The notes beneath the pieces were generated by a model, which saw only the letters and a list, made by a program, of their open reading frames with translations, had not been told where the DNA came from and made no database searches. The translations under genes and the position numbers were made by a program. From the NCBI GenBank assembly GCA_035602605.1, contig DATNLZ010000091.1:1-64000 (forward strand): a stretch of 64,000 bases of DNA, given 5' to 3'. Each line of letters starts with the position of its first letter. Position 1 is the stretch's first letter. Source of the DNA: DASQHY01 sp035602605 (lineage in GTDB: Bacteria; Acidobacteriota; Terriglobia; Acidiferrales; UBA7541). Shown one piece after another: positions 53,334 to 61,660 of this stretch.

Positions 53334-53418
53334 AAGACACACATACTTCCTGAGCGCACAGCCGGTGAAGAATTGCGTGTCAAGGCCTCGCGGCTGCCAC
53401 CGCGGGGCCACTTTTTTT
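53334..53418 (+). ncRNA. Candidate small RNA, about 85 nt
   Basis: Predicted from a -35/-10 pair and a strong terminator, with no open frame between them. The stretch 53306-53383 can also fold: TTGACACGC (53298-53306) pairs with GCGTGTCAA (53375-53383), with inner hairpins CGAG-TAGG-CTCG and CTTCC.../GGTGAAG. If the RNA starts at 53334 this long helix is lost, so either the transcript begins further upstream or the pairing is by chance. It does not match 4.5S, tmRNA or a riboswitch that I recognise. Confidence 0.4.
53384..53418 (+). terminator. Strong terminator without an upstream protein gene
   Basis: GGCCTCGCGG (53384-53393) and CCGCGGGGCC (53400-53409) pair over ten bases with one G-T, followed by AC and seven T (53412-53418). 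No plus-strand coding gene ends here: queA stops more than 600 bases before. Confidence 0.8.
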
Positions 53419-53725
53419 CTCCTACGTATTGGGTACTGTCAGCACAAGATTGCCTGCACTGCTATAGACGAAGTCACCCAGCTGAATGTTTCATAAGAAA
53501 CGCGACGCGGCCATTGCGATTTTGAACCGTCCGTCATTGGCTTGCATCACGCACACCTGGGTTTCCCGTTTATCTGGACACTTAGACGTCCTCGCCCAGT
53601 AAAGCGTTAGTGAAGTAACTAGCAATTCTTCAAACGTCGTGGCGCATGTCGCAAGCTGCTGCGGTGAGTGCAACTCGAAAGGTGTTCATCTATAATCAGG
53701 CGCTGTCTTCGGAGCTTTTTGGGCA

Positions 53726-54469
53726 ATGCGGCTTCTCGTTTTGAGCGATATTCATTCGAACGCGGACGCTCTGGAAGCCGCGTTCAAGACCGCCGACGGG
53801 CGCTGGGATCGCGCCGTTTGTCTCGGCGACGTTGTGGGCTACGGCCCTGACCCCAATGAAGTGACCGACCGGGTGCGCGCGCTGGGGATGCTCACCATCC
53901 GGGGCAATCATGATAAGGCGGTTGCTGGCCTGGTCAGCACCGAAGACTTTAATCCCGTCGCGCGAGCCGCAGCCGAATGGACACTGGCGCAACTAAGTCC
54001 TGAAAATTTGGAGTTTCTGAAAACCTTGCCGCAGGGTCCGCTGCAGACCGAGGGAGTCATGCTGGTTCACGGAGCCTTTCATGATGAAGATGAATACGTC
54101 TTCGCCCCGGCGCAAGCCCTCGATGGGCTCCTCGAATCGCCCGTTCCCGTCACTTTTTTCGGGCACACCCACTACCAGGGCGGCTTTGCATACCAAAATG
54201 ACCAGTTAGAGCTGGTGCAGGTACGTCCCAAACCTGGCCACGGGCTCGCAGCGGTTCAACTTGCACCGGTAAAACGCTACCTGCTCAATCCCGGTTCCAT
54301 CGGACAGCCGCGCGACGGCGATGCGCGGGCAGCGTTTGCCATCGCTGATCTCGATCATCAAGTGGTGGAGTTCTGGAGGGTGCCATACGATATTGCTCCC
54401 GTACAAAAGCGCATGAAGGAGGCGGGTCTTCCCGAGTCCTTAGTCCAGCGCCTTGCTCTTGGCCGCTAA
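53726..54469 (+). CDS. Metallophosphoesterase/phosphodiesterase (YfcE-like), 247 aa
   Basis: Calcineurin-like phosphoesterase of the cytoplasm. Metal and catalytic motifs: LSDIHSN, LGDVVGYGP, IRGNHDKAV, LVHGAFHD and FGHTHYQG; the C-terminal LLNPGSIGQPRDGD is typical of YfcE/MJ0936-type phosphodiesterases. No membrane segment. Substrate unknown. ATG 53726 is at the start of the conserved first strand (MRLLVLSDIH). Confidence 0.93.
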   Translation: MRLLVLSDIHSNADALEAAFKTADGRWDRAVCLGDVVGYGPDPNEVTDRVRALGMLTIRGNHDKAVAGLVSTEDFNPVARAAAEWTLAQLSPENLEFLKTLPQGPLQTEGVMLVHGAFHDEDEYVFAPAQALDGLLESPVPVTFFGHTHYQGGFAYQNDQLELVQVRPKPGHGLAAVQLAPVKRYLLNPGSIGQPRDGDARAAFAIADLDHQVVEFWRVPYDIAPVQKRMKEAGLPESLVQRLALGR

Positions 54470-54502
54470 ACGATCATGACTGCAGTGTCCGAACAATCTT
54501 GA

Positions 54503-54970
54503 ATGTCTGCTAAGAGCAAATCCGATTTCCCGGTCGCGTTTCTGGTGGGAGCTGCGATCGTCGCCTTAATCATCGCCGGCGTGTTTTTCCTGACGCGCAG
54601 TGCGCAGCCCGGCCGCGCGGGAGTCGCCCCTCTGCCGATGGGTCCGCAGGAACAATCTTATGCCGCAAAAATCCGCTTCACTGATTTTCAAATGGGTCGC
54701 GCGCAGAACCTGCTAAATCAGGAATCCACATATATCGGCGGAACTGTCGTGAACGACGGGGACCGCGTGGTGCGGGACATTGAGGTTACCGTAGAATTTC
54801 ACGATGCCATGAATCAAGTGGTGCTTCGCGAAAGGCGCCGCCTTATGGGATCTTACGGCGCTCCTCAGCCTGCGGGTGCGAGCAGGGAATTCCAATTCAC
54901 GTTCGAGCATGTCCCGGTAGATTGGAACGTGCAGGTACCCTCGATTCGTGTCACCGGCCTGCTACTCTAG
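54503..54970 (+). CDS. Membrane-anchored hypothetical protein (DUF2393-like), 155 aa
   Basis: One N-terminal transmembrane helix (VAFLVGAAIVALIIAGVFFLT) with a Lys-rich cytoplasmic tail, followed by an external domain of about 110 residues: QSYAAKIRFTDFQMGRAQNLL, then a beta-sandwich-like stretch (ESTYIGGTVVNDGDRVVRDIEVTVEFHD). This resembles the FxxH/immunoglobulin-like domain of DUF2393/FN3-type anchors. It begins 33 bp after the phosphoesterase gene and is likely cotranscribed with it. Confidence 0.65.
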   Translation: MSAKSKSDFPVAFLVGAAIVALIIAGVFFLTRSAQPGRAGVAPLPMGPQEQSYAAKIRFTDFQMGRAQNLLNQESTYIGGTVVNDGDRVVRDIEVTVEFHDAMNQVVLRERRRLMGSYGAPQPAGASREFQFTFEHVPVDWNVQVPSIRVTGLLL

Positions 54971-55456
54971 AAAACAAGCACCCGAGACCTTACCCGGCGC
55001 CATCGGGGACTCCTGTGGAATCCATGACGCATTCGCCGCCTTCCCTCCGCTCGGAGGGACAGCCGATGCACATTTGTTGGTCCATGAAAAAGGATCGTCT
55101 CGCACGTTCGCCGGCATCAGCAGCAGGGTGATTCTCATCGCAATGGTTACTTCCCGGGTATCGAGCTGCGAGCGAAACCGCCCTTGCGGTTGTTGGCGGC
55201 GCAGGGTCTTTCCGTTTTCATCCGGCAACCGACACTCTATGGAAAGGTTCTCTGGCCCGAGATTCGGAGGACCAGCGTTGGACGAGCGAAAAATTGGCGA
55301 CGCGGTCTTCGCGTGAATTTCCGTCAATAAGTCGGCGAGCGAACGGCCTCCTGCAGCGATGATTCGTCGAACGCAAAACTGTGATGTTCTGCTCGATTCC
55401 AAGGGCGCTCGTTCAAAAGCAGATCTACTATCTTAGTGTGTTACCCTACCAAACGT
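54971..55456. other. Intergenic stretch without a supported gene
   Basis: About 480 bases. A minus-strand frame of 146 codons and short plus frames exist, but none shows a family pattern, a signal peptide or a ribosome site. No repeat or hairpin of note is seen. Confidence 0.4.
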
Positions 55457-55822
55457 ATGACGTTTTCGGCTGCAATCCGTTATTCGGGTGACGTCACGCT
55501 GATTGATCTCAGCGGCTCGCTCACATTCCAAGAAATCGCCGCTCTCAGCAAAGCGATTCGCGACCTACTCAATGAAGGTCACAAGAAATTCGTTCTCAAT
55601 CTCAATGGCGTGCGGTCGCTCGATAGCTCCGGAATCGGCGAGCTCGTGCGCAGCTATATGACCGTGACCAACCGCGGTGGCGATTTGAAGATGCTCAATC
55701 TTTCCCCGAAGGTCGAGGAGATTCTCAAGATCACCAAGCTCTCCCAGGTGTTTGAGGATTTTTCTGACGAACAGTCCGCGGTTAAAAGCTTTTCAGTAAA
55801 CGATCAAAACAAACCACTATAG
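55457..55822 (+). CDS. STAS-domain anti-sigma antagonist, 121 aa
   Basis: Anti-anti-sigma protein of a partner-switch. The family core is clear: VTLIDLSGSLTFQEIAALSKAIRDLL, then KFVLNLNGVRSLDSSGIGELV, in which the second Ser of the SSG (LDSSGIG) would be phosphorylated, and the C-terminal GGDLKMLNLSPKVEEILKITKL. ATG 55457 is used, not the GTG frame start at 55436. No RsbW-type kinase or sigma factor is nearby in this window. Confidence 0.92.
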   Translation: MTFSAAIRYSGDVTLIDLSGSLTFQEIAALSKAIRDLLNEGHKKFVLNLNGVRSLDSSGIGELVRSYMTVTNRGGDLKMLNLSPKVEEILKITKLSQVFEDFSDEQSAVKSFSVNDQNKPL

Positions 55823-55850
55823 CCGGACCGCTTAGACTCCTGCGCACTAG

Positions 55851-55900
55851 AAATCTCGGGTAGTGGGCTACTTTGAAAGTAGCCCACTACCAAATCTCGG
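55851..55900. repeat. Long perfect hairpin flanked by 9-bp direct repeats
   Basis: AAATCTCGG occurs at 55851-55859 and again at 55892-55900. Between them lies a 15-bp perfect stem, GGTAGTGGGCTACTT (55859-55873) with AAGTAGCCCACTACC (55877-55891), and a three-base loop. A few T follow (55901-55905), so it could also terminate the STAS gene. The direct repeats suggest a tiny mobile element with target-site duplication. Confidence 0.7.
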
Positions 55901-56012
55901 TTTTTGTTGACACGTCCCTCCCAAACAGCGCAGAATTGCTCGCTCTACTTGGTACGGTTCAGCGGTTCCCCCAGCCGTAGTAACCACTCTTGCAAAAAAT
56001 TAGGAGGTCACA

Positions 56013-56492
56013 ATGGTCAGCGCAGTAAAGCCAATCCCCGACGGATATCACGCGATTACCCCCAATCTAGTGTGCCGTAATGCCGAACGCGCCATCGAAT
56101 TCTACAAAACAGTTTTCGGCGCAAGCGAATTGATGCGTATGCCGGGTCCCGGGGGGAAAATCATGCACTGTGAGCTGAAAATAGGGAACTCGAATTTGTT
56201 CGTCAACGATGAAATTTCCCAATCACCCGCAGATGCCGGTCGGTCCGGCGCTCCTTTCATTTCACTTTTCCTCTACGTCGAGGATGTCGACGGCGTTTTC
56301 AGCCGCGCCCTGAGCGCCGGCGCTAAAGTCGAAATGCCGCTGCAGGATATGTTTTGGGGGGACCGCTTCGGCAAAATTTCTGATCCTTCCGGCCACGTAT
56401 GGGGTCTCGCCACGCACAAAGAGGATGTGGCGCCCGCGGAGATGAAACGTCGCTCCGCATCCTTCGCCGGCAAGGCCGCTGGTCAGAGTTAG
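56013..56492 (+). CDS. VOC-family protein (PhnB/glyoxalase-like), 159 aa
   Basis: Member of the glyoxalase/bleomycin-resistance/dioxygenase superfamily. YHAITPNLVCRNAERAIEFYKTVFGASELMRMPGPGGKIMHCELKIGNSNLFVNDEI is a PhnB-like profile, and the second half has the paired domain (FISLFLYVEDVDGVFSRALSAGAKV, DPSGHVWGLATH). The metal ligands are not all clear. AGGAGGT at 56001-56007 precedes ATG 56013. Substrate unknown. Confidence 0.9.
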   Translation: MVSAVKPIPDGYHAITPNLVCRNAERAIEFYKTVFGASELMRMPGPGGKIMHCELKIGNSNLFVNDEISQSPADAGRSGAPFISLFLYVEDVDGVFSRALSAGAKVEMPLQDMFWGDRFGKISDPSGHVWGLATHKEDVAPAEMKRRSASFAGKAAGQS

Positions 56493-56520
56493 TAGCAGTA
56501 CATTTCTTGGAATTCGACAC

Positions 56521-56571
56521 CAAAAAAGGGGCCGCTCGGCCATTAGAAGAACTAGAGCGGCCCCTTCCTTT
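56521..56571. terminator. Bidirectional terminator between VOC gene and trmD
   Basis: GGGGCCGCTC (56528-56537) and GAGCGGCCCC (56555-56564) form a 10-bp stem; A run on the left (56522-56527) and T run on the right (56568-56571 and beyond) allow it to stop both the plus-strand VOC gene and the minus-strand trmD cluster. Confidence 0.8.
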
Positions 56572-56753
56572 TTCTAGACGCTTCGCTAGCTTGCTAGCTG
56601 CTCGGCGGCGTTGCGTGGGGCGCTCGCGTCGGCACGCCTCGCGTGGTTGATACCTCGTATGCCATTCCCGACCGAAGGGAAAGCAGCGCATGTCGCAGGG
56701 AAAACTCTCTTGGTTGCACTGGCGGGACTACGCTGGCCGACGAACCGAGCAAC

Positions 56754-57620
56754 CTAAACATCGGTATCGTGAACATCTCCCGCGCCTGCTGGCGATGTTG
56801 CAGCCAGCAGATCTGGCCTGTTCCGCAAGGTCTTCTCCAGAGCCTTTTTGCGGCGCCACCGGCGAATGTCTTCGTGGTTTCCGGAAAGCAGCACCTCCGG
56901 CACAGTCCAGCCGCGATAATCCGGGGGACGCGTGTAGTGCGGGTAATCCAGCAGGCCGCGCGAAAAGTCGAGCGATTCAATAAATGTTTGACCCGACCTG
57001 ATGGTGAGTTTTTTTCGCAAGCCGGCAACTTGAATCGCGCCCTTCTTTACCTGTACAGTCCCTGGATCTGGGGGCTCGCTGAACGATTCGTGCACCACGG
57101 ATTGTTCGTTGCCGAGCGCTCCCGGCAGCAACCGCGTCACCGCGTCTACGATGAGCGCCGCCGGCAGTTCGCCGCCGGTCAAAACATAATTGCCAATAGA
57201 AAGTTCGTCCGTAGCCAGGTGCTCGGCAACGCGCTCATCTACCCCCTCATAGCGTCCGCAAATTAAGATAATTCTATCGAGCTGGGCCAAACGCCGCGCC
57301 GCTTCCTGCTGGAACAATGTTCCTGCCGCCGAAAGAAGCACGATCGCATGGTTGTTCATCGGCTCACGGTTTTCGGCATCGCCGAGCTTCTTCCCGAGCA
57401 GACCCTCCACGGCCTCGAATAATGGTTCTGGTTTCAGCACCATCCCTTCTCCCCCGCCAAAGGGCCGGTCATCTACGGTGTGATGGCGGTCGTGAGTAAA
57501 TTCGCGCAAATCCTGCACACAGACTTGGACCAGGTCGGACTCGCGCGCTCGCCGGACGATTCCATAGTCGAGGGGACCATCGAAAAATTCCGGAAAGATT
57601 GTGATGATGTCGAATCGCAT
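56754..57620 (-). CDS. trmD: tRNA (guanine-N1)-methyltransferase TrmD, 288 aa, with linker insertion
   Basis: Methylates G37 of tRNAs with SAM. The knot-fold N-domain (FDIITIFPEFFDGPLDYGIV, HHTVDDRPFGGGEGMVLKPEP, ICGRYEGVDERV, SIGNYVLTGGELPAA) and the C-terminal VPEVLLSGNHEDIRRWRRKKAL are standard. Between SVVHESF (about 180) and GLLDYPHYTRP (about 222) there are about 38 extra residues rich in Pro, Lys and Gly (PPDPGTVQVKKGAIQVAGL). This is the interdomain linker that becomes ordered on tRNA binding. Last gene of the ffh-rpsP-khpA-rimM-trmD cluster. Confidence 0.95.
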   Translation of the reverse strand: MRFDIITIFPEFFDGPLDYGIVRRARESDLVQVCVQDLREFTHDRHHTVDDRPFGGGEGMVLKPEPLFEAVEGLLGKKLGDAENREPMNNHAIVLLSAAGTLFQQEAARRLAQLDRIILICGRYEGVDERVAEHLATDELSIGNYVLTGGELPAALIVDAVTRLLPGALGNEQSVVHESFSEPPDPGTVQVKKGAIQVAGLRKKLTIRSGQTFIESLDFSRGLLDYPHYTRPPDYRGWTVPEVLLSGNHEDIRRWRRKKALEKTLRNRPDLLAATSPAGAGDVHDTDV

Positions 57621-57798
57621 CGGCTATGGGGACTTGACGCCTCGCTTCAGCTGGGGCAGCCAGCGCAGCACCCTACGGCAATACTCCTCATATTCGGCTC
57701 CGAACCGTCGCCGCAGCACGAGTTCTTAGAGCACATCATGCGCCGGAGTTTACTTTGATGGAGCAACCCGCAACGGCCCCCGTAGGAATGCTCCAAAA

Positions 57799-58353
57799 CT
57801 ACGGATTTAAATCCCGCAGGCCCTCGGGCAGCACAACCTCAATGCGCCGCGCCTGCACATCTATGCCTGTGCAAATTTCTTCCGCAAGCGGGATCAGCAA
57901 ATCGCCGCGAGAGGTTGGTACCGCAAGAAGTGGCGCCGCCCCAGTGAATTGGACGTCGCGTACCTCCCCGATCCTTTCCAGCGGTTTCTCCAGTCCGCCT
58001 CGCTCAAAAACCTCGCAGCCGATGAGCTCGCTGACATAGTAACGTCCCTGCGGAAGCTGTACTCGCTCTTCGAACGGAACTTGCACTTCGAGGCCGCGCA
58101 ATTGTTCTGCCTGTTCTATCGCGTTGATGCCCTCGAAGTGAAAAACCGCTTGTCCGCCACGGCTTGGCGTCAGCCAGCACTTGCGCACGCGGACAAGCCG
58201 GGGCTCGCCATGGCCATCCCACAAAAACGCTGACGGTAGTTTTGTGAGTCGTTCAGGAAAATCGGTGAGGATTTCGGCAGCCACTTCACCACGCAAGCCT
58301 CGCGCACGGAGAATCCGCGCGAGCGTCACTCGGCTCGGTGAATCGGCAGGCAC
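57799..58353 (-). CDS. rimM: Ribosome maturation factor RimM, 184 aa
   Basis: 16S rRNA processing factor that binds ribosomal protein S19 and helps 30S assembly. N-terminal barrel (RVTLARILRARGLRGEVAAEILTDFPERL) and C-terminal PRC-like barrel (LIGCEVF, AAPLLAVPTSRGDLLIP with IEVVLPEGL). GTG at 58353 overlaps the khpA stop by one base (TAGTG), so it is coupled. Gap to trmD is 178 bases. Confidence 0.95.
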   Translation of the reverse strand: MPADSPSRVTLARILRARGLRGEVAAEILTDFPERLTKLPSAFLWDGHGEPRLVRVRKCWLTPSRGGQAVFHFEGINAIEQAEQLRGLEVQVPFEERVQLPQGRYYVSELIGCEVFERGGLEKPLERIGEVRDVQFTGAAPLLAVPTSRGDLLIPLAEEICTGIDVQARRIEVVLPEGLRDLNP

Positions 58354-58583
58354 TATTCCAGAATTTCCAGCGACAGCCGCTTTCGCATTTTCATTCCAGC
58401 CGCACCTAGAATCGTCCGGATGGACTTGGCTGTGCGTCCTTGGCGGCCGATTACTTTTCCAAGATCGGTCGGGTGTACGCGCAGCTCAAGGACGGTTACC
58501 TGTTCGCCGTCGACTGCTTTTACCTGGACGTCGTCGGGATAGTCGACGAGCGCTTTAGCGATCGCCTCTACTAGCTCCCTCAT
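58353..58583 (-). CDS. khpA: KH-domain RNA-binding protein KhpA-like, 76 aa
   Basis: Single type-II KH domain that binds RNA. GKVIGRQGRTAKSIRTILGAAG contains the GxxG loop (GRQG), preceded by VTVLELRVHPTDLGK. Size and position between rpsP and rimM match KhpA. ATG 58583 has a GGAGGT-like site (AGAGGAGGT) upstream. Confidence 0.95.
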   Translation of the reverse strand: MRELVEAIAKALVDYPDDVQVKAVDGEQVTVLELRVHPTDLGKVIGRQGRTAKSIRTILGAAGMKMRKRLSLEILE

Positions 58584-58678
58584 CGTGTACCTCCTCTGTC
58601 TCGTCCTACCAGCAGGAATTTGTCATGGCGTCCCGTCTGGAGCGCGCGGGATCCGCTCAAACTTGCGGGGTCGAGGAC

Positions 58679-58918
58679 CTAGGCGACTTTTTCGCGGCGC
58701 AAAAAGCTGCGCACCGTATCGCTCGGTTGGGCGCCGCATCCGAGCCAATGCTTGATGCGCTCCGCGTTCAGCTTAACTTCGGCAGGCTCTTTGAGCGGAT
58801 CGTAGGTGCCCACATTTTCCACCACGCGCCCATTACGTGGCTTGCTGCTCTCAATGACCACTACACGGTAGTACGGCCTCTTTTTCTTACCAATTCGGGC
58901 CAGTCGAATCGTTAGCAC
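58679..58918 (-). CDS. rpsP: 30S ribosomal protein S16
   Basis: Small-subunit protein. MLTIRLARIGKKKRPYYRVVVIESSKPRNGRVVENVGTYDPL is a standard S16 sequence. 79 residues. The GGAGGAGGT ribosome site is just upstream of ATG 58918. Between ffh and khpA in the conserved order. Confidence 0.98.
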   Translation of the reverse strand: MLTIRLARIGKKKRPYYRVVVIESSKPRNGRVVENVGTYDPLKEPAEVKLNAERIKHWLGCGAQPSDTVRSFLRREKVA

Positions 58919-59089
58919 TCGGGTGGTACCTCCTCCATTGCATTATAGCCTGTAAATGGAAATTGAGGTATCACCCAACGGCGCAGTCTCCATGATTGTC
59001 CCAGAGCAACTTCAAAAACAATCCTTTATTATTTTATAAGATGCATCATACAAACAGTAACCAACCTTGGTCACCCGCCAATGCCACAA

Positions 59090-60433
59090 CTATCCCAAGC
59101 CCGCCAGCTTGCCAAGGCCTTTCATTTTTCCCAGGCGCGCTGCCGCGCCGTATTGCTTCACCATTTGGCGCATCTGCAGATATTGCTTGAGCACCTGATT
59201 CACTTCCTGCACGGACGTGCCGCTGCCGCGGGCGATGCGCTTGCGGCGCTTGCCATCGATAATGGAATGATCATCGCGTTCGTCCGCAGTCATCGAATTA
59301 ATGATGGCTTCGACGCGCTTCAGTTGCCGCTCATCAACCTTCGCATCTTTAGGGAGGTTCGCCAAAGGCCCGATCTTGGGGATCATGCCGATGAGCTGGT
59401 CAAGCGATCCCATCTTGCGAATCTGCTTTAACTGATCGCGAAAATCCTCCAGGGTGAATTGGTTGCGCCGGATCTTGCGCTCGAGTTCCGCTGCGGTTTT
59501 CTGGTCGACCGTTTCCTCGACTCTTTCGATCAGCGACAGAATGTCGCCCATCCCCATCACCCGCGACACGATGCGCTCAGGATAGAAGGCTTCGAGCGCG
59601 TCGTATTTTTCCCCAAGACCCACGAACTTTACCGGCGCTCCAGTAACCTTACCGATCGAAAGCGCGGCCCCGCCGCGCGCATCGCCATCGAGCTTCGTCA
59701 GGATCACCCCGGTCAATCCCAGGCGCCGGTGGAATTCACCTGCTGAGTTCACCGCGTCTTGTCCAATCATCGCGTCAGCAATAAACAAGATCTCAGCCGG
59801 ACTAAGCTCGCGCTTCAGCTCGCTAAGCTCCTTCATCAGCTCGTCGTCAATGTGCAGGCGGCCCGCCGTATCCACCAGGATTACGTCATGCGCTGATAGT
59901 TTGCTCTCGCGAATCGCTCCGCGCGCGATTTCGAGCGGCTTGTCGGTCCCCGCTGCGGGCCAGCACGCCACGCCAATCGCTTTGGCCACCTGAGCGAGCT
60001 GTTCGCGCGCCGCCGGACGATACACGTCGGTGGAAACCACCAGCGGCCGATGGCCGTGCGCCGACAGCCATTTCGCCAGCTTGCCCGTTGTCGTCGTTTT
60101 TCCCGAGCCTTGTAGCCCGGTGATCAGCCACACCGAAGGTGGCCGCGAAGCGAATAATGGCTTGGCATGCTTGCCCAGCAGCTCTAACAGTTCGTCACGG
60201 ACGATCTTGATGACCTGCTGGTCGGGTGAGAGCTGCAGCATTACTTCGCTGCCGAGGGCCTTTTTGCGAATCTTGGCCAGCAACTCGTCGGCAACGCCAA
60301 CGTTGACGTCGCCTTCGACCAACGCTTCACGAATTTCCCTCAGCGCCGCGTCCACATGCTCTTCGCTGAGCTTCCCTTGCCCGCGAAGATTCTTGAACGC
60401 CCGCTGCAGCTTCTCTGTCAGGTTCTCAAACAT
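59090..60433 (-). CDS. ffh: Signal recognition particle GTPase Ffh
   Basis: SRP54 homologue that targets nascent membrane proteins. N-domain (helices 1-85), G-domain (GLQGSGKTTTTGKLA, DTAGRL, TKLDGDARGGAAL, GLGEKYDALEAF) and Met-rich M-domain (MGSLDQLIGMIPKIGPL; KMKGLGKLAGLG). 447 residues. First gene of the ffh-rpsP-khpA-rimM-trmD cluster. Confidence 0.98.
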   Translation of the reverse strand: MFENLTEKLQRAFKNLRGQGKLSEEHVDAALREIREALVEGDVNVGVADELLAKIRKKALGSEVMLQLSPDQQVIKIVRDELLELLGKHAKPLFASRPPSVWLITGLQGSGKTTTTGKLAKWLSAHGHRPLVVSTDVYRPAAREQLAQVAKAIGVACWPAAGTDKPLEIARGAIRESKLSAHDVILVDTAGRLHIDDELMKELSELKRELSPAEILFIADAMIGQDAVNSAGEFHRRLGLTGVILTKLDGDARGGAALSIGKVTGAPVKFVGLGEKYDALEAFYPERIVSRVMGMGDILSLIERVEETVDQKTAAELERKIRRNQFTLEDFRDQLKQIRKMGSLDQLIGMIPKIGPLANLPKDAKVDERQLKRVEAIINSMTADERDDHSIIDGKRRKRIARGSGTSVQEVNQVLKQYLQMRQMVKQYGAAARLGKMKGLGKLAGLG

Positions 60434-60808
60434 GTCGTATGATTCTGCTCGATCCGGCTGGCAAACGTAGTATTGCGTTTAGGCCGCTGCCCCTTCATTT
60501 TAGGGGATGAGCACAAGGCGGTCAATTCGAGTTACCTGCAGCACCTGCAGCGTCTTCCTCCCCCTTTTGCCACGGGGTCATTCCAAGCGGAGCACACGAC
60601 GCCTCGGCTTCGTGGGCGAAGCGCTTAGAGCCCGCTGAGCGAAGTCGAAGGGTATCGCGCAGTCCGGGAGTCGCCCTTAGGTCAACCGTGCTAGCGCCCC
60701 GCGAATCCGAGAGGAATTGAATGGTCCGCAATAAAAAAAGGCGGCCCTTTCAAGGCCGCCTTTCGACCAGTGCGGATTCAGCAATTTGCCGTAGGAGTTG
60801 AGCCCCGA
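60434..60808. other. Intergenic region with terminator and a dispersed-repeat-like motif
   Basis: No gene is recognised. A 22-base motif at 60631-60652 reads like the common dispersed repeat seen in many bacterial intergenic spaces (CTTCGACTTCGCTCAGC on one strand). A terminator of the membrane-protein gene lies at 60733-60763. Confidence 0.5.
60733..60763 (-). terminator. Rho-independent terminator of the DUF6159 gene
   Basis: Arms AAAGGCGGCC (60737-60746) and GGCCGCCTTT (60754-60763) with a loop of seven; on the minus strand an A/T run (complement of 60733-60739) follows. Confidence 0.85.
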
Positions 60809-61660
60809 TTAGCTCTTCGGAGCCCATGCAGAGGTAAACATCTCTTGCGAAAATCCCTCCGGCACTTGCTTGAAGCACGCGTAACGATACAGGGCAGTAT
60901 TGAAAATCCCTTGCACCGCGGAGCTAACCACCCCAAGCAATACAAAGTACAACAGCATCATCGCCCCGCCGACGACAAAGCCCCACACGCCACCCACAGC
61001 CCCCGCCAGGATCCAAAGGCCAAGTGCCGGGAGCGCCAGAAACAGGAAGATCAAGCCCATGCTAAAGCCGCCGACAACTTTTTCGCCCCATGTTTCGCGG
61101 AACAGCTTTGCGGACCGTTTGACCGCATCGAAGGGGGTAAGATCCTCGAATGCCAGTACGGGCACAACGAGAAAGCTGGCCAGCGCCCAGGCAATGCCGA
61201 TCAGTTTGGTGATCATCCGGCCAATCCAGCCCAATCGTTCCTCGAGCATGCGCAGCAGCATCCCCACCGTTCCGGCTACCAGCGCCCACTGCAGAATCGT
61301 CCACTTGCGCGCCCATGCGAGCTCGAGACCGTCGCGCACCGTCCACGTTCCTCCGCTTAAGTGGCTGTTGGCGACGCCCACCAGCGCCACATTGAAAAAG
61401 ACGACGCAGAAATAATTGGTGACGTAAAAAAGAAGCAGGAAGGTATACGCCAAAGCGCGGCTCGGTTGCCAAGAGAGTCCCGCTGCCTGCGCCGCCTTAA
61501 TCCCCGGCAGGAACACGCCAATTCCAGCACCACCAATCACTACCATAATCAGCACACACGAAATCGCGGAAAGCACCGGAAGCAGCATCAACTGTTTGTC
61601 CGCGCGCAAGATCGCAAAACTCTGCTTAACCATCTCCCAACTGCGGCCAATCTTTCCCAT
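60809..61660 (-). CDS. DUF6159-like membrane protein, 283 aa
   Basis: Integral membrane protein with about six hydrophobic segments (LMLLPVLSAISCVLIMVVIGGAG, YTFLLLFYVTNYFCVVFFNVALVG, VAGTVGMLLRML and others). GRSWEMVKQSFAILRADKQLMLLPVLSAI at the N-terminus is typical of the family. A conserved FEDLTPFDAVKRSAKLFRETWGEKV loop lies between segments. Function unknown. ATG 61660 has GGAGGGAGCC upstream; the frame is open to 61738 but the extra residues look unrelated. Confidence 0.75.
   Translation of the reverse strand: MGKIGRSWEMVKQSFAILRADKQLMLLPVLSAISCVLIMVVIGGAGIGVFLPGIKAAQAAGLSWQPSRALAYTFLLLFYVTNYFCVVFFNVALVGVANSHLSGGTWTVRDGLELAWARKWTILQWALVAGTVGMLLRMLEERLGWIGRMITKLIGIAWALASFLVVPVLAFEDLTPFDAVKRSAKLFRETWGEKVVGGFSMGLIFLFLALPALGLWILAGAVGGVWGFVVGGAMMLLYFVLLGVVSSAVQGIFNTALYRYACFKQVPEGFSQEMFTSAWAPKS

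Larger units (their letters stand above)
53231..53725. other. Gap holding a candidate sRNA and nothing else recognised
   Basis: About 495 bases between the secreted protein gene and the phosphodiesterase gene. The 53298-53418 part contains a promoter, inverted repeats and a terminator (listed separately). The rest shows no gene; the 60-aa minus frame near 53491-53673 has no ribosome site and is not convincing. Confidence 0.45.

Noticed and set aside
53491..53673. 60-codon minus frame in the sRNA gap
   Set aside because: No start signal or family match.
54962..55402. 146-codon minus frame between two genes
   Set aside because: No recognisable domain, no ribosome site, and reading looks random.
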